NCBI GenBank assembly: GCA_024693845.1
Contig: JAILKJ010000003.1
Span: forward strand, 16,028-80,027
Direction: 5' to 3'
Source of the DNA: Lachnospiraceae bacterium
GTDB lineage: Bacteria > Bacillota > Clostridia > Lachnospirales > Lachnospiraceae
Length of the DNA stretch: 64,000 nucleotides
Part shown: one piece after another, positions 16,285 to 25,151 of the stretch
Layout: every line of letters starts with the position of its first letter
How positions within the stretch are numbered: position 1 is the stretch's first letter
Program-made: the position numbers and the translations under genes
The notes under the pieces: generated by a model
Database searches by the model: none
Told to the model about the DNA's origin: nothing
Seen by the model: the letters and a program-made list of their open reading frames with translations, nothing else

Positions 16285-18570
16285 GCCGGATAAAAGCTTT
16301 TCCGCCAACTCTTTATAACGATCCATAAGCTCCGGATGCAACTCCTTCAATCCATCCACATCCTTCTCCTTGGCCAGCATCTCAAGCTTCTTTGCCAGCT
16401 CCGAAACCTCCATGGCACCGATGGTTTTGGAGGTGCTCTTTAAGGCGTGGACGGTAGTCTGGTAATCGGCGATCTTGCCTTCATCCAGGAAGGTTTGCAA
16501 AAGCTTACTTTTCTGGGGCTGCTCATTGGAATAATCCGAGAGCATTTCCCGGTAGAAATCCATGCTGCCGCCGCAGTAGCGGATCGCAGCTGTCGTATCC
16601 AGACCCAGGGCTTTCAGGTCATCCTCGCCGTTGCCTGAAGCGGAAGAGCTTCCGTCGTCTTCCTGGGGCTCAAATGTTAAAACTTCATCGCCATCCGAAG
16701 TGAATGATGTTTCCGAGTTCTCAATCAATTCCGCAGGCAGATGCATCCGGATCTTTTCTTCCATCTTGTCCATTTCTATAGGCTTGGAGATATAGTCCGT
16801 AAAGCCTTCCGAAAGGTATTTCTCTTTAGCGCCCACAACCGCATTGGCCGTCATCATCAGAACAACGGTATCGGAAGGAAGAAGGTTATCCTCTTTCAGC
16901 TTATGCAGCGTTTCTATACCATCCATCTGGGGCATCATATGGTCCATACAGATGATGTGGTAGTGTTTATGCTTAACCTTGTCAATGGCTTCGGCTCCTG
17001 AGGAAGCCAGATCCGGTACGATGGAAAACAGGCCCAGAAGATTCTTGGCCACCTTTAAGTTCATGGTATTGTCATCTACAACCAGGATATCAGCATTGGG
17101 CGCCTTGAAGGATAGATTGATGTGGCTTTCGCTTCGGCTGTTCACCAGCCGTTCATTGATATCACCGATGGGGGTATCATTATTGATCCCCTGTTTAACG
17201 GTAAAGGAGAAGACGGAACCTTCACCGTAAACACTTTCCACATTCAGCTCGCTGTTCATCATGGCAAGCAGTCTGGATACGATAGACATACCAAGTCCCG
17301 TGCCCTCAATGCTGTGATTGCGCTTTTCATCGATCCTCTGGAAGACTTCGAAGAGCTTTCCGATATCCTCCTCCTTGATGCCGATGCCGGTATCCTTAAC
17401 GGCAACGAACAGATCCATCTTACCGTCTTCGGTCTTGGTACCCCTCATACAAAAGGTGACGGTGCCCCGTTCCGTGTATTTTACGGCGTTGGTCAAAAGA
17501 TTCATGATGATCTGGGTTAGTCTGACATCATCACCGATGAGTTCCGAAGGAAGATCGGGATCGACGGCCAGGTTCAGATCCAGGCCCTTGCTGATGGCAC
17601 GGTCGGAAACCGAGTGCACCAGATTGATGATGACGGAAGAGGTATCGTAGGATACGTTCATGATCTCCATCTTACCGTCTTCGATCTTGGAAAAGTCCAG
17701 AATGCTGTTGATCAGCGCAAGGAGGGTTTTGCCTGCGTCGCTGATATTCAGAGAGTACTCGCGGATCTGGGGATCGGCGGACCGAAGGACCATCTCGTTC
17801 ATACCCAGGATGGCATTGATTGGGGTCCTGATCTCATGGGACATCTGTGCCAGGAACACCGACTTGGCGCGGTTGGCGGTATCAGCCTTTTCACGCTCTG
17901 CAGCCAGCATTTCGATGAGCATGGCATCCGGGCTTTCCACTGTATAGAACAGCGCCACGTTGATCAGGGTAAGTCCGATATGGGTGATCAGAAGGGCATG
18001 GAAGATACCCTGCAAAACCGTTACCAGCATCAGAGTGCACAGGGAAATGGAGATGGCCTGAACGGACTTTTTCTCCATATACTTACCCCTGCGGATCAAA
18101 AGGGCGATGCTGAGCAGGAAATACAGATAGGCACAGACAAAAGCCACCGTCAAAAAGGGTCCGGAGGAGTAGTTGCCGTGATCCGAGGTTTCATAACCGA
18201 AGGGCAGGATCGCCACCGAAGCAATGGAAACGATCAGCGGCAGAAGCCATATGGGCTTGAATTTGAACTGTTCATAAGCCAGGGTCTGGATATACATGAA
18301 GATGATGAACAGCACCGCAGCTATGGTGGATACGAAGATCACGTGAAAGATGCGGTTCCATATGATGGGGATCTCATCGGCGTGATTGACGGAATAAACC
18401 GTCACCATATCGAAGATCAGATCCACGATGGAAACGATGATCAGTGAGGAAAAAAGCCTGTGGGCAATGGTATCCCGGCGCTTCACAGAGAAGTAGGTCC
18501 AGGCGATATAGAGCAGGATACAGGTACAGCCGATCTGCCCGCGAATGGAAATGATATAATCATAGATCAT
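16276..18570 (-). CDS. Membrane-bound hybrid sensor histidine kinase (7TM-HisKA-HATPase-REC-Hpt)
   Basis: The protein has 764 residues. About seven N-terminal membrane helices (1-215) form a sensor like the 7TM-type kinase input domains. HisKA follows, with SHEIRTPINAI (His near 244), then an HATPase with NLLTNAVKYT and the G boxes DTGIGI and EGTGLGM. A receiver domain has ILVVDDN and phospho-acceptor Asp in MDHMMPQMDG (near 540), and a C-terminal Hpt domain carries VHALKSTSKTIGA (His near 708). All catalytic residues are present, so a full four-step phosphorelay within one chain is expected. No DNA-binding output regulator is adjacent; the receiver CheY at 53 kb is too distant to assign. Its stop codon overlaps the four-way repeat structure. 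Confidence 0.93.
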   Translation of the reverse strand: MIYDYIISIRGQIGCTCILLYIAWTYFSVKRRDTIAHRLFSSLIIVSIVDLIFDMVTVYSVNHADEIPIIWNRIFHVIFVSTIAAVLFIIFMYIQTLAYEQFKFKPIWLLPLIVSIASVAILPFGYETSDHGNYSSGPFLTVAFVCAYLYFLLSIALLIRRGKYMEKKSVQAISISLCTLMLVTVLQGIFHALLITHIGLTLINVALFYTVESPDAMLIEMLAAEREKADTANRAKSVFLAQMSHEIRTPINAILGMNEMVLRSADPQIREYSLNISDAGKTLLALINSILDFSKIEDGKMEIMNVSYDTSSVIINLVHSVSDRAISKGLDLNLAVDPDLPSELIGDDVRLTQIIMNLLTNAVKYTERGTVTFCMRGTKTEDGKMDLFVAVKDTGIGIKEEDIGKLFEVFQRIDEKRNHSIEGTGLGMSIVSRLLAMMNSELNVESVYGEGSVFSFTVKQGINNDTPIGDINERLVNSRSESHINLSFKAPNADILVVDDNTMNLKVAKNLLGLFSIVPDLASSGAEAIDKVKHKHYHIICMDHMMPQMDGIETLHKLKEDNLLPSDTVVLMMTANAVVGAKEKYLSEGFTDYISKPIEMDKMEEKIRMHLPAELIENSETSFTSDGDEVLTFEPQEDDGSSSASGNGEDDLKALGLDTTAAIRYCGGSMDFYREMLSDYSNEQPQKSKLLQTFLDEGKIADYQTTVHALKSTSKTIGAMEVSELAKKLEMLAKEKDVDGLKELHPELMDRYKELAEKLLSGLP

Positions 18571-18618
18571 AGGAAAGCCTCATGTGCTTTACATCGGGTA
18601 TTGTAAATACAGTTCAAT

Positions 18619-18647
18619 ATTATATAACATATGAACGATTATTTCAA
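18619..18647 (-). promoter_or_regulatory. Sigma-A promoter of the hybrid kinase gene
   Basis: On the minus strand: TTGAAA (18647-18642), 17 bases, TATAAT (18624-18619). This is close to consensus. Confidence 0.7.
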
Positions 18648-18724
18648 TTTAACGGGAGAGATTGCATATGAGAGCGTAGTATGCTATGGTCTTTTCGATG
18701 AATGGAAACGGATATGAGGGAAAA

Positions 18725-19666
18725 ATGAAGGCTGAAAATTCACGAAATTACAATATCGAGCTCTGGCGCATCGTCTTTTGTGTCGTCATCGTGATCTACC
18801 ACTTCGGCATTACCTTCGGCAGGAACCTGCTTGGTGCCGGTTATCTTTGCGTGGAGTTTTACTTCCTGCTCAGCGGTCTGGGGATTTACATGGCTTATCA
18901 AAAGGGAAAAGAGCAGGGCATCAAAGGCCTGTTTCCTTATGCTAAAAGCCGCTTTCTCCGCCTTTATCCGCTGTATATTGCCAGTATGGCGGCCATGCTG
19001 ATCTCGGATCTGATCACCCATCAGATTGTCCTTTCCGAAGTTCCCGGATTGTTGAAAAATTGCCTCGCGGAGTTTTTTATGCTGCAGTGCAGTCCCCTGG
19101 GCAACTCCGTTCTTGTCTATACCAACTGGTATGTGGCCACCCTGTTCTGGGGAAGTCTTCTTTACATGCTGATCCTTCTTTTGCTGAAAAAAGCGGCCGT
19201 CTACGTGATCTGTCCCCTGACGGGCATCGGATTGTATTATTATTACGCCCGCCTTATCGCCAAGATCGACGTTATCGTGTCCTATCACGGCTTCCTGCGG
19301 GCTCTGGCAGGACTGGGCCTTGGGATCTTTCTGGCGGCTCTTGCAGAGGCTGTAACCCATCTTCGGGATGAAAAAGCTCCGAATACCGAAAACTCAGCAT
19401 CCGGAGGGATTTGGATCATATTGGTCATTCCTGCAAACCTGCTTCTGATCTACGCCGTCTATTATTTTGGCATAGGGGTCAGGAGCCTGAAGGACTTTGT
19501 GATGATAGGTCTGTTTTTCGCAGCACTTTTCCTGCTGGTTTCCGGAAAGGATCCGGTTCCGAAGAAGGGGAGAAAAATGTTAGCCGTGGCTTCCCGGCTG
19601 ACCTATCCCGTATATCTGTTCCAGCTGCCTGTGTTGCAGCTTCTGTATTACCTTTCGCAGCGCTGA
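18725..19666 (+). CDS. Acyltransferase 3 family membrane protein
   Basis: The protein has 313 residues from ATG 18725, preceded by GAGGGAAAA; the longer track start lacks a ribosome site. It has the acyltransferase-3 (OafA-like) layout: NIELWRIVFCVVIVIYHFG in the first helix with the conserved His near residue 27, GYLCVEFYFLLSGLGIYMAY next, an SRFLRLYPLYIA motif, and about ten helices in all. The family moves acetyl or other acyl groups onto surface sugars. It is monocistronic; a weak promoter TTGCAT-17-TATGGT (18662-18690) is possible. Its stop codon abuts that of aroA. The substrate is unknown. Confidence 0.85.
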   Translation: MKAENSRNYNIELWRIVFCVVIVIYHFGITFGRNLLGAGYLCVEFYFLLSGLGIYMAYQKGKEQGIKGLFPYAKSRFLRLYPLYIASMAAMLISDLITHQIVLSEVPGLLKNCLAEFFMLQCSPLGNSVLVYTNWYVATLFWGSLLYMLILLLLKKAAVYVICPLTGIGLYYYYARLIAKIDVIVSYHGFLRALAGLGLGIFLAALAEAVTHLRDEKAPNTENSASGGIWIILVIPANLLLIYAVYYFGIGVRSLKDFVMIGLFFAALFLLVSGKDPVPKKGRKMLAVASRLTYPVYLFQLPVLQLLYYLSQR

Positions 19667-20944
19667 TCAACGCATCAGAGACTCCAGATCCCCATAGAAG
19701 CCGGGATAGGAGATATCCACACATTCTTTGTTTTTGATCGTTGTTTCACCCTCAGCCACAAGAGAAGCTACGGTAAAACTCATGGCGATGCGGTGATCCA
19801 GATAGGAATCCAGAGCGGCGCCGGTAAGTGATCCGGTGCCGTTTATGATATATCCGTTCTCTGTGGGGGTGATATCAGCCCCCATCTTTTTCAGATTCTC
19901 CGTTACGGTCATGATCCTGTCGGATTCTTTAACCTTCAGCTCAGCGGCATCCTTTACCACAGTTGTTCCCTCGGCCATGGCAGCCATAACCGCGATCATG
20001 GGAAGCTCATCGATGAGAGTGGGGATCAGATCGCCTTCTACAGTAGTTCCTTTCAGTAAGGAGGAGCGTACCAGCAGATCTGCTACGGGTTCTCCCTCGC
20101 CGCCTCTGCGATTTAAGTATTCGATGTTTCCGCCCATTTTCTCGGCAACCTCCAAGATACCTGCCCTGGTGGGGTTTATGCCCACATTGCGGATCAAAAC
20201 CTCTGAGCCGGGCACCAGAAGAGCGGCGGCAATGAAGTAGGTGGCAGAGGAAATATCCCCGGGAACCTCAAAATCCACGGCATTCAGCTCATTTTCGGGA
20301 ATAAGGGTTGCGCTGTTGCCTTCACTTTTTACCGTGGCACCTAAGGATCTGAGCATGCGCTCCGTATGATCCCGGGAAAGCGCAGGCTCGATGACGGTGG
20401 TGCTGCCTTCTGCGTACAGGCCTGCCAGCAGGATGGCTGATTTCACCTGGGCGGAGGCTACGGGAGAGTTATAGGTGATACCCTTTAGAGCGGAAGGCGT
20501 GATGTGCAGGGGCGTACAGCCGTTTCCGCCTTCACTTTCTATGGATGCGCCCATTTGGGTCAGTGGATCGATCACGCGCCCCATTGGTCGTTTACAGATG
20601 GAGGCATCGCCACTGATACGGCTTTCAAAGCTCTGGCCGGCCAGAATGCCGGAAAGCAGTCTTGTGGTGGTGCCGCTGTTGCCTGTATAGAGAAGATCTG
20701 AGGGAGCCTTCAGTCCATGGAGGCCCCGGCCCTGCAGCAGGATCTCTGAGCCTGTATCCTCAATATCGATGCCCATCTGACGGAAGCAGGAGATGGTGGA
20801 GAGGCAGTCCGCCCCTTTCAAAAATCCCGTGATCCTGGTTTTGCCCTTGGAAAGAGCGCCGAACATAACGGCTCTGTGAGAAATGGATTTGTCACCGGGT
20901 ACGGTGACTTCCCCTCGAAGCGGTTTAATACTTGATAATGACAT
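19667..20944 (-). CDS. aroA: 3-phosphoshikimate 1-carboxyvinyltransferase (EPSP synthase)
   Basis: The protein has 425 residues. It transfers enolpyruvyl from PEP to shikimate-3-phosphate. GDKSISHRAVMFGAL (catalytic Lys, substrate loop) is at the N-terminus, LYTGNSGTTTRLLSGILAGQ near 90, SRDHTERMLRSLGA mid-protein, and LKVKESDRI plus the DHRIAMSFTVA block at the C-terminus. The GNSGTTTR segment differs from the GNAGTAMRPL of enteric enzymes. GAGGGAT lies ahead of the ATG. It forms a unit with tyrA upstream (63-base gap): one enzyme feeds chorismate synthesis and the other commits prephenate to tyrosine. Confidence 0.96.
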   Translation of the reverse strand: MSLSSIKPLRGEVTVPGDKSISHRAVMFGALSKGKTRITGFLKGADCLSTISCFRQMGIDIEDTGSEILLQGRGLHGLKAPSDLLYTGNSGTTTRLLSGILAGQSFESRISGDASICKRPMGRVIDPLTQMGASIESEGGNGCTPLHITPSALKGITYNSPVASAQVKSAILLAGLYAEGSTTVIEPALSRDHTERMLRSLGATVKSEGNSATLIPENELNAVDFEVPGDISSATYFIAAALLVPGSEVLIRNVGINPTRAGILEVAEKMGGNIEYLNRRGGEGEPVADLLVRSSLLKGTTVEGDLIPTLIDELPMIAVMAAMAEGTTVVKDAAELKVKESDRIMTVTENLKKMGADITPTENGYIINGTGSLTGAALDSYLDHRIAMSFTVASLVAEGETTIKNKECVDISYPGFYGDLESLMR

Positions 20945-21007
20945 GATTTTTATCCCTCATACAAATTATTTCATGTGACTAACTCATCTGTTAGCTATTG
21001 CTGACTT

Positions 21008-22138
21008 TTACCTGAACAGTCGGTAACCCTCACCGCGAAGGACCTCAGCAGCTTTGGCGGCAGTGGCATCGTCATAGAATTCGATGCGCAAAGCACCTTC
21101 CTGGAATTCGCGGGAATGCATGATGCCGATATTTTTGATGGAAAGATCCTGATCTGCCAGGATGGTAGCTGTCTTGGCAAGAGAGCCGGGCACATCGGGA
21201 ATGTCCACATACAGATCGTGTACCTTCTTGATGGGGCCGTGATCGGCGATCTGGAAGCTGTCTCTGTATTCCTTGGCACCGGAAAACAGCTGATAGAGAG
21301 CATCGAGATCCCGCTTTTGCACGATGGAGAGGATCTCTTCCAAAGATCTGATATAGGCCTCCAGCATATCCGTGATATTCTCACTGTTGGCACGGCAGAT
21401 GGACTGCCACATCACGGGAGAGGAGGATGCGATCCTGGTAATATCCTTAAAACCGCCGGCGGCGATGAGCTTCATGGTCCGATCCTCATCGTCCATATCA
21501 CGGATCAGACTCACAAGAGCAGCTGCCACGATATGGGGCAGATGACTGATGGCGGCGGTGACTTCGTCATGCTTGTCGGGGCTCATCACAATGGGGATGG
21601 CTCCTGTCTTTGCGATCAGCTCCCGGAAAAATGCCACCTTTTCCTCACTGACTTGCTCCGAAGGAGTCAGGATATAGTAAGCATTCTCTAACAATGAAGC
21701 GCCGGAATTGGCATAGCCCGTCTTTTCGCTGCCCGCCATGGGGTGTCCGCCGATAAAGGCCTTCGCCAGCGGGGTGGAAGCGATAGCCTGGCAGGTACTT
21801 TTTTTCACACTTCCCACATCCGTGATCAGGGTGTTATCGCCGATCTTATCGGAGAGCTCAAGGATCATGGAATCATTCTCCAGTACCGGCGCACATAAAA
21901 AGAGCACCTCGCAGCTGAGGAAGTCGCCTGAAGGGGTATCGAATGCTTCATTTACAACCCCATCCCGAAGGGCAAGATCCAGTGAGGCACGGTCCCGGTC
22001 ACAGGCTTTGATCACGGCGCCGGGAAGAGCATTCCGAAGAGCCCTTGCGATGGAGCCTCCGATCAGACCCAGTCCGAAGAAGCCAATCACGGGATTTTCT
22101 GAGATTTGAAAGTCGTTTATTTTTTCCATAGACATCAT
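21008..22138 (-). CDS. tyrA: Prephenate dehydrogenase with C-terminal ACT domain
   Basis: The protein has 376 residues. It oxidises and decarboxylates prephenate to 4-hydroxyphenylpyruvate with NAD(P). The Rossmann motif GFFGLGLIGGSIARAL is near residue 20, with catalytic GGHPMAGSEKTGYANSG near 125 and SHLPHIVAAALVS near 190. A C-terminal ACT domain (about 300-376, LYVDIPDVPGSLAKTATILA) is the usual site of tyrosine feedback in Firmicutes. The start is uncertain (MMSMEK offers three Met codons) because no clear ribosome site precedes any of them. It is transcribed ahead of aroA. Confidence 0.95.
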   Translation of the reverse strand: MMSMEKINDFQISENPVIGFFGLGLIGGSIARALRNALPGAVIKACDRDRASLDLALRDGVVNEAFDTPSGDFLSCEVLFLCAPVLENDSMILELSDKIGDNTLITDVGSVKKSTCQAIASTPLAKAFIGGHPMAGSEKTGYANSGASLLENAYYILTPSEQVSEEKVAFFRELIAKTGAIPIVMSPDKHDEVTAAISHLPHIVAAALVSLIRDMDDEDRTMKLIAAGGFKDITRIASSSPVMWQSICRANSENITDMLEAYIRSLEEILSIVQKRDLDALYQLFSGAKEYRDSFQIADHGPIKKVHDLYVDIPDVPGSLAKTATILADQDLSIKNIGIMHSREFQEGALRIEFYDDATAAKAAEVLRGEGYRLFR

Positions 22139-22203
22139 AGTAACGCATTTTTCAGAAAATGAAAAGCACAGGCCGTTATGTTAGTCAAAATTCCGAAAAA
22201 AAG

Positions 22204-22232
22204 TTGTAATTGTAGCAAGAATTTAGTAAAAT
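22204..22232 (+). promoter_or_regulatory. Sigma-A promoter of the EF-G-like gene
   Basis: TTGTAA (22204-22209), 17 bases, TAAAAT (22227-22232). Confidence 0.6.
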
Positions 22233-22242
22233 ATCCCTAAGT

Positions 22243-22291
22243 GTATTCCCAAGTGTATGGTTGGGGTCATACGTGGAATACCAAATTTTTT
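22243..22291 (+). promoter_or_regulatory. Leader hairpin and T tract before the EF-G-like gene
   Basis: GTATTCC (22243-22249) pairs with GGAATAC (22275-22281), and GTATG (22255-22259) with CATAC (22268-22272). A run of six T residues (22286-22291) follows shortly after. It resembles a weak attenuator in the 5' leader. Confidence 0.4.
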
Positions 22292-22306
22292 CGTGGAGGT
22301 TACAAA

Positions 22307-24397
22307 ATGAAAGTTTACACAACAGACAAGATCCGAAACGTTGTATTACTGGGGCATGGCGGCGCCGGAAAGACTACTCTGGCAGAAGCTTTTGCTTACC
22401 TGGGGGGACTGACTTCCAGAATGGGTAAGGTTGAGGACGGAAATACTGTATCTGACTTCGGTAAGGAAGAGCAGAAGAGAGGTTTTTCCATTTCCACATC
22501 CATGATCCCCATCGAGTGGGAAGACTGCAAGATCAATGTATTGGATACTCCCGGATATTTTGACTTTGTCGGCGAGGTTGAGGAAGCGGTTTCCGCAGCC
22601 GATGCAGCCGTTATCGTGATCTCCGGTAAGGCCGGTGTCGAGGTGGGGACCCTCAAGGCATGGGATATCTGTGAGAAATATAATCTGCCGCGTATGATCT
22701 ACGTTTCCGATATGGATCAGGACAACGCTTCCTATCGTGAGATCGTTGAGGATCTTATTGCCAGCTACGGCAAGAAGATCGCTCCTTTCCATTTCCCCAT
22801 CCGTGAGGAAGGCAAGTTCGTGGGCTATGTAAATGTGGTTTCCGAGACCGGTAACCGTTGGCAGGGCAAGGAAGTTGTTGAGTGCGACATCCCCGATTAC
22901 AGCCAGTCTTACCTGGAGCAGTATAAAGAGACCCTGATGGAGGCAGTTGCCGAGACCAGCGAGGATATGATGGAGCGTTACTTCTCCGGCGAGACCTTCT
23001 CTGATGCGGAGATCCGTGCGGCCCTTCGTACCAACGTTATGGATTGTTCCATCATCCCCGTATGCATGGGTTCCTCCATTACCTGTCAGGGACCTTACAC
23101 CCTGCTTGATGATATCATCAAGTATTTGCCTTCACCTGAGAACAGGACCATGGCAGGTATCGCGCTGAAGACCAATGAGATCTTCCAGGCTGACTACGAT
23201 TTCTCCAAGGCAAAATCCGCCATCGTATTCAAGACCATCGTGGATCCCTTCATCGGTAAGTATTCCCTCATCAAGATCGCTTCCGGCGTTTTGAAGACCG
23301 ACGATCTGATGTACAACAAGGATAAAGAGACTGAGGAGAAGATCGGTAAGCTCTATGTGCTTCAGGGGTCCAAGCCCATTGAAGTTCCCGAGCTTCATGC
23401 CGGTGATATCGGCGCACTTGCCAAGCTTTCCAAGGCTCGTACCGGCGATACCCTTTCCACCAAGGCTACGCCCATCCAGTATACCAAGGCAGACATCTCC
23501 ACGCCTTACACCTACATGCGCTACAAGGTAGCCAACAAGGCTGAGATCGACAAGGCCGCTCAGGCGCTTCAGAAGCTGTCCCATGAGGATCAGACCCTGA
23601 AGGTTGTAAACGACAGCGAGAACGGTCAGATGCTTCTGTACGCTATCGGCGATATGCAGCTTGAGGTGGTTAAGAGCCGTCTTGCCAATGATTACAAGGT
23701 TCAGATCGATCTTTCCGAGCCCAAGGTTGCTTATAAGGAGACCATCCGCAAGAAATCCGATGTGGAGGCTAAGTACAAGAAGCAGTCCGGCGGACATGGT
23801 CAGTACGGTCATGTAAAAATGCGCTTCGAGCCTCTCGGCGATCTGGATCAGGCTTATGCCTTCGAGCAGGAAGTCGTGGGCGGTGCCGTTCCCAAGAACT
23901 ACTTCCCGGCTGTTGAGAAGGGTATGCAGGACGCAGTCCTCAAGGGCCCTCTGGCTGCTTACCCCGTAGTAGGCGTTAAGGGTATCCTTTATGACGGATC
24001 CTATCACCCTGTTGATTCCTCCGAGATGGCATTCAAGAAGGCTACCATCCAGGCCTTTAAGGACGGCTTCATGAAGGCTGATCCCATCCTCCTTGAGCCC
24101 ATTGCCAACCTGAAGGTTACGGTTCCCGACAGCTACACCGGTGATATCATGGGCGACCTTAACAAGCGTCGCGGCCGCGTTCTGGGTATGAACCCCATCG
24201 CAGGCGGTAAGCAGGTGATCGAGGCTGATATCCCCATCAGTGCTCTGACGGGATATTGTACCGTGCTCCGTTCCATTACCGGCGGACAGGGCGACTATGA
24301 ATACAAATTTGTTCGTTATGAGCAGGCTCCTTCGGATGTTCAGGCAGCCGAGGTTGAAGCAAGAAAGAGCAAGCTGACGGATTCCGAGGAAGACTGA
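22307..24397 (+). CDS. Elongation factor G-like GTPase (EF-G paralogue)
   Basis: The protein has 696 residues from ATG 22307 after GGAGGTTACAAA; the track start adds 22 codons without support. It has the whole EF-G layout: G domain, domain II (about 310-390), and domains III, IV and V to the C-terminus (GGHGQYGHVKMRFEP in IV, VKYEQAP-like end). The G domain departs from canonical EF-G: P loop GHGGAGKTT rather than AHIDAGKTT, switch I RGFSIST rather than RGITI, and a G4 motif reading SDMD rather than NKMD. DTPG is intact. These features mark the EF-G2-type paralogues, whose role in translation is not settled. No rps/tuf genes are adjacent, so it is not the main fusA. The LytTR gene follows 28 bases later. 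Confidence 0.9.
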   Translation: MKVYTTDKIRNVVLLGHGGAGKTTLAEAFAYLGGLTSRMGKVEDGNTVSDFGKEEQKRGFSISTSMIPIEWEDCKINVLDTPGYFDFVGEVEEAVSAADAAVIVISGKAGVEVGTLKAWDICEKYNLPRMIYVSDMDQDNASYREIVEDLIASYGKKIAPFHFPIREEGKFVGYVNVVSETGNRWQGKEVVECDIPDYSQSYLEQYKETLMEAVAETSEDMMERYFSGETFSDAEIRAALRTNVMDCSIIPVCMGSSITCQGPYTLLDDIIKYLPSPENRTMAGIALKTNEIFQADYDFSKAKSAIVFKTIVDPFIGKYSLIKIASGVLKTDDLMYNKDKETEEKIGKLYVLQGSKPIEVPELHAGDIGALAKLSKARTGDTLSTKATPIQYTKADISTPYTYMRYKVANKAEIDKAAQALQKLSHEDQTLKVVNDSENGQMLLYAIGDMQLEVVKSRLANDYKVQIDLSEPKVAYKETIRKKSDVEAKYKKQSGGHGQYGHVKMRFEPLGDLDQAYAFEQEVVGGAVPKNYFPAVEKGMQDAVLKGPLAAYPVVGVKGILYDGSYHPVDSSEMAFKKATIQAFKDGFMKADPILLEPIANLKVTVPDSYTGDIMGDLNKRRGRVLGMNPIAGGKQVIEADIPISALTGYCTVLRSITGGQGDYEYKFVRYEQAPSDVQAAEVEARKSKLTDSEED

Positions 24398-24425
24398 TCA
24401 GCAAAAGGTTAGCAGAGGGAGACTT

Positions 24426-25136
24426 ATGTTTCATATTGTAGTATGCGATGATGATCCGGTGATCTGCACACAGTGCAAGGATCTGCTGGAAAAACATTAC
24501 AAAAAACAAGTCAGTATAACGGTCCTCGGCAGTGCCGAGGACCTGAAGGGGTGGCTGGAGGAGAAGGATAAAGGCCAGACCAATATCATTCTCCTTGATA
24601 TCGCCCTGGGAGACGCGGACGGCATTGAGCTGGCAAAGGATATCCGCAGGGATTATCCTCAGATCAAGGTGATCCTGCTCTCAGGATATGCGCAGCTGGC
24701 CAGCAACGTATTCGATGCGGATCCGGTGTATTTCCTTTCCAAGCCCATCGATTCTTCCAAGCTCTTTGCCTCCATGGACAGAGCCATGAAGATCGTGTCC
24801 AGCCAGGAGATCAAAGCGGTTACCGTTACCGGTGTGGGCGGCAAGATATTCCGTCTGAAGGTGGATGAGGTGGTCTACATTGAGACCAGCGGGCGCAACT
24901 GCCGCGTACATCTGGATAACGGACAGATACGTGACGTCAACTGCAAGCTTTCCGAGATCCTTTCCATGATGCCCGACCATGTGGTTGCCACCCATCAGAG
25001 CTACGGGTGTAATCTTCACAAGGTCAAGGCCTTTTCCAAGGAGGACGGCATCGATCTGGCAGGCGGCATGAATATTCCCGTCAGCCGCAGGCATTATAAG
25101 GGTGTGAAGGAGAAATTAGCACTGCACATGGTATAA
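24426..25136 (+). CDS. LytTR-family response regulator (AgrA-like)
   Basis: The protein has 236 residues. The receiver domain (1-120) has VVCDDDP, phospho-acceptor Asp in ILLDIALGDADGIEL, and KPI with the conserved Lys. A LytTR DNA-binding domain follows (about 130-236: KIFRLKVDEVVYIETSGRNCRVHL, ending PVSRRHYKGVKEKL). Regulators of this kind bind paired direct repeats upstream of target genes and usually pair with AgrC-type kinases. The next gene, 15 bases on, looks like a degenerate form of such a kinase. Targets may include the giant-protein genes that follow, but no LytTR repeat was identified there. Confidence 0.92.
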   Translation: MFHIVVCDDDPVICTQCKDLLEKHYKKQVSITVLGSAEDLKGWLEEKDKGQTNIILLDIALGDADGIELAKDIRRDYPQIKVILLSGYAQLASNVFDADPVYFLSKPIDSSKLFASMDRAMKIVSSQEIKAVTVTGVGGKIFRLKVDEVVYIETSGRNCRVHLDNGQIRDVNCKLSEILSMMPDHVVATHQSYGCNLHKVKAFSKEDGIDLAGGMNIPVSRRHYKGVKEKLALHMV

Positions 25137-25151
25137 CGAGGTAACAGAATA

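Noticed and set aside
16078-16290. Integrated element or prophage at tRNA-Gly
   Set aside because: No integrase, no phage genes and no direct repeat of the tRNA 3' end was seen; only the self-complementary structure is present.
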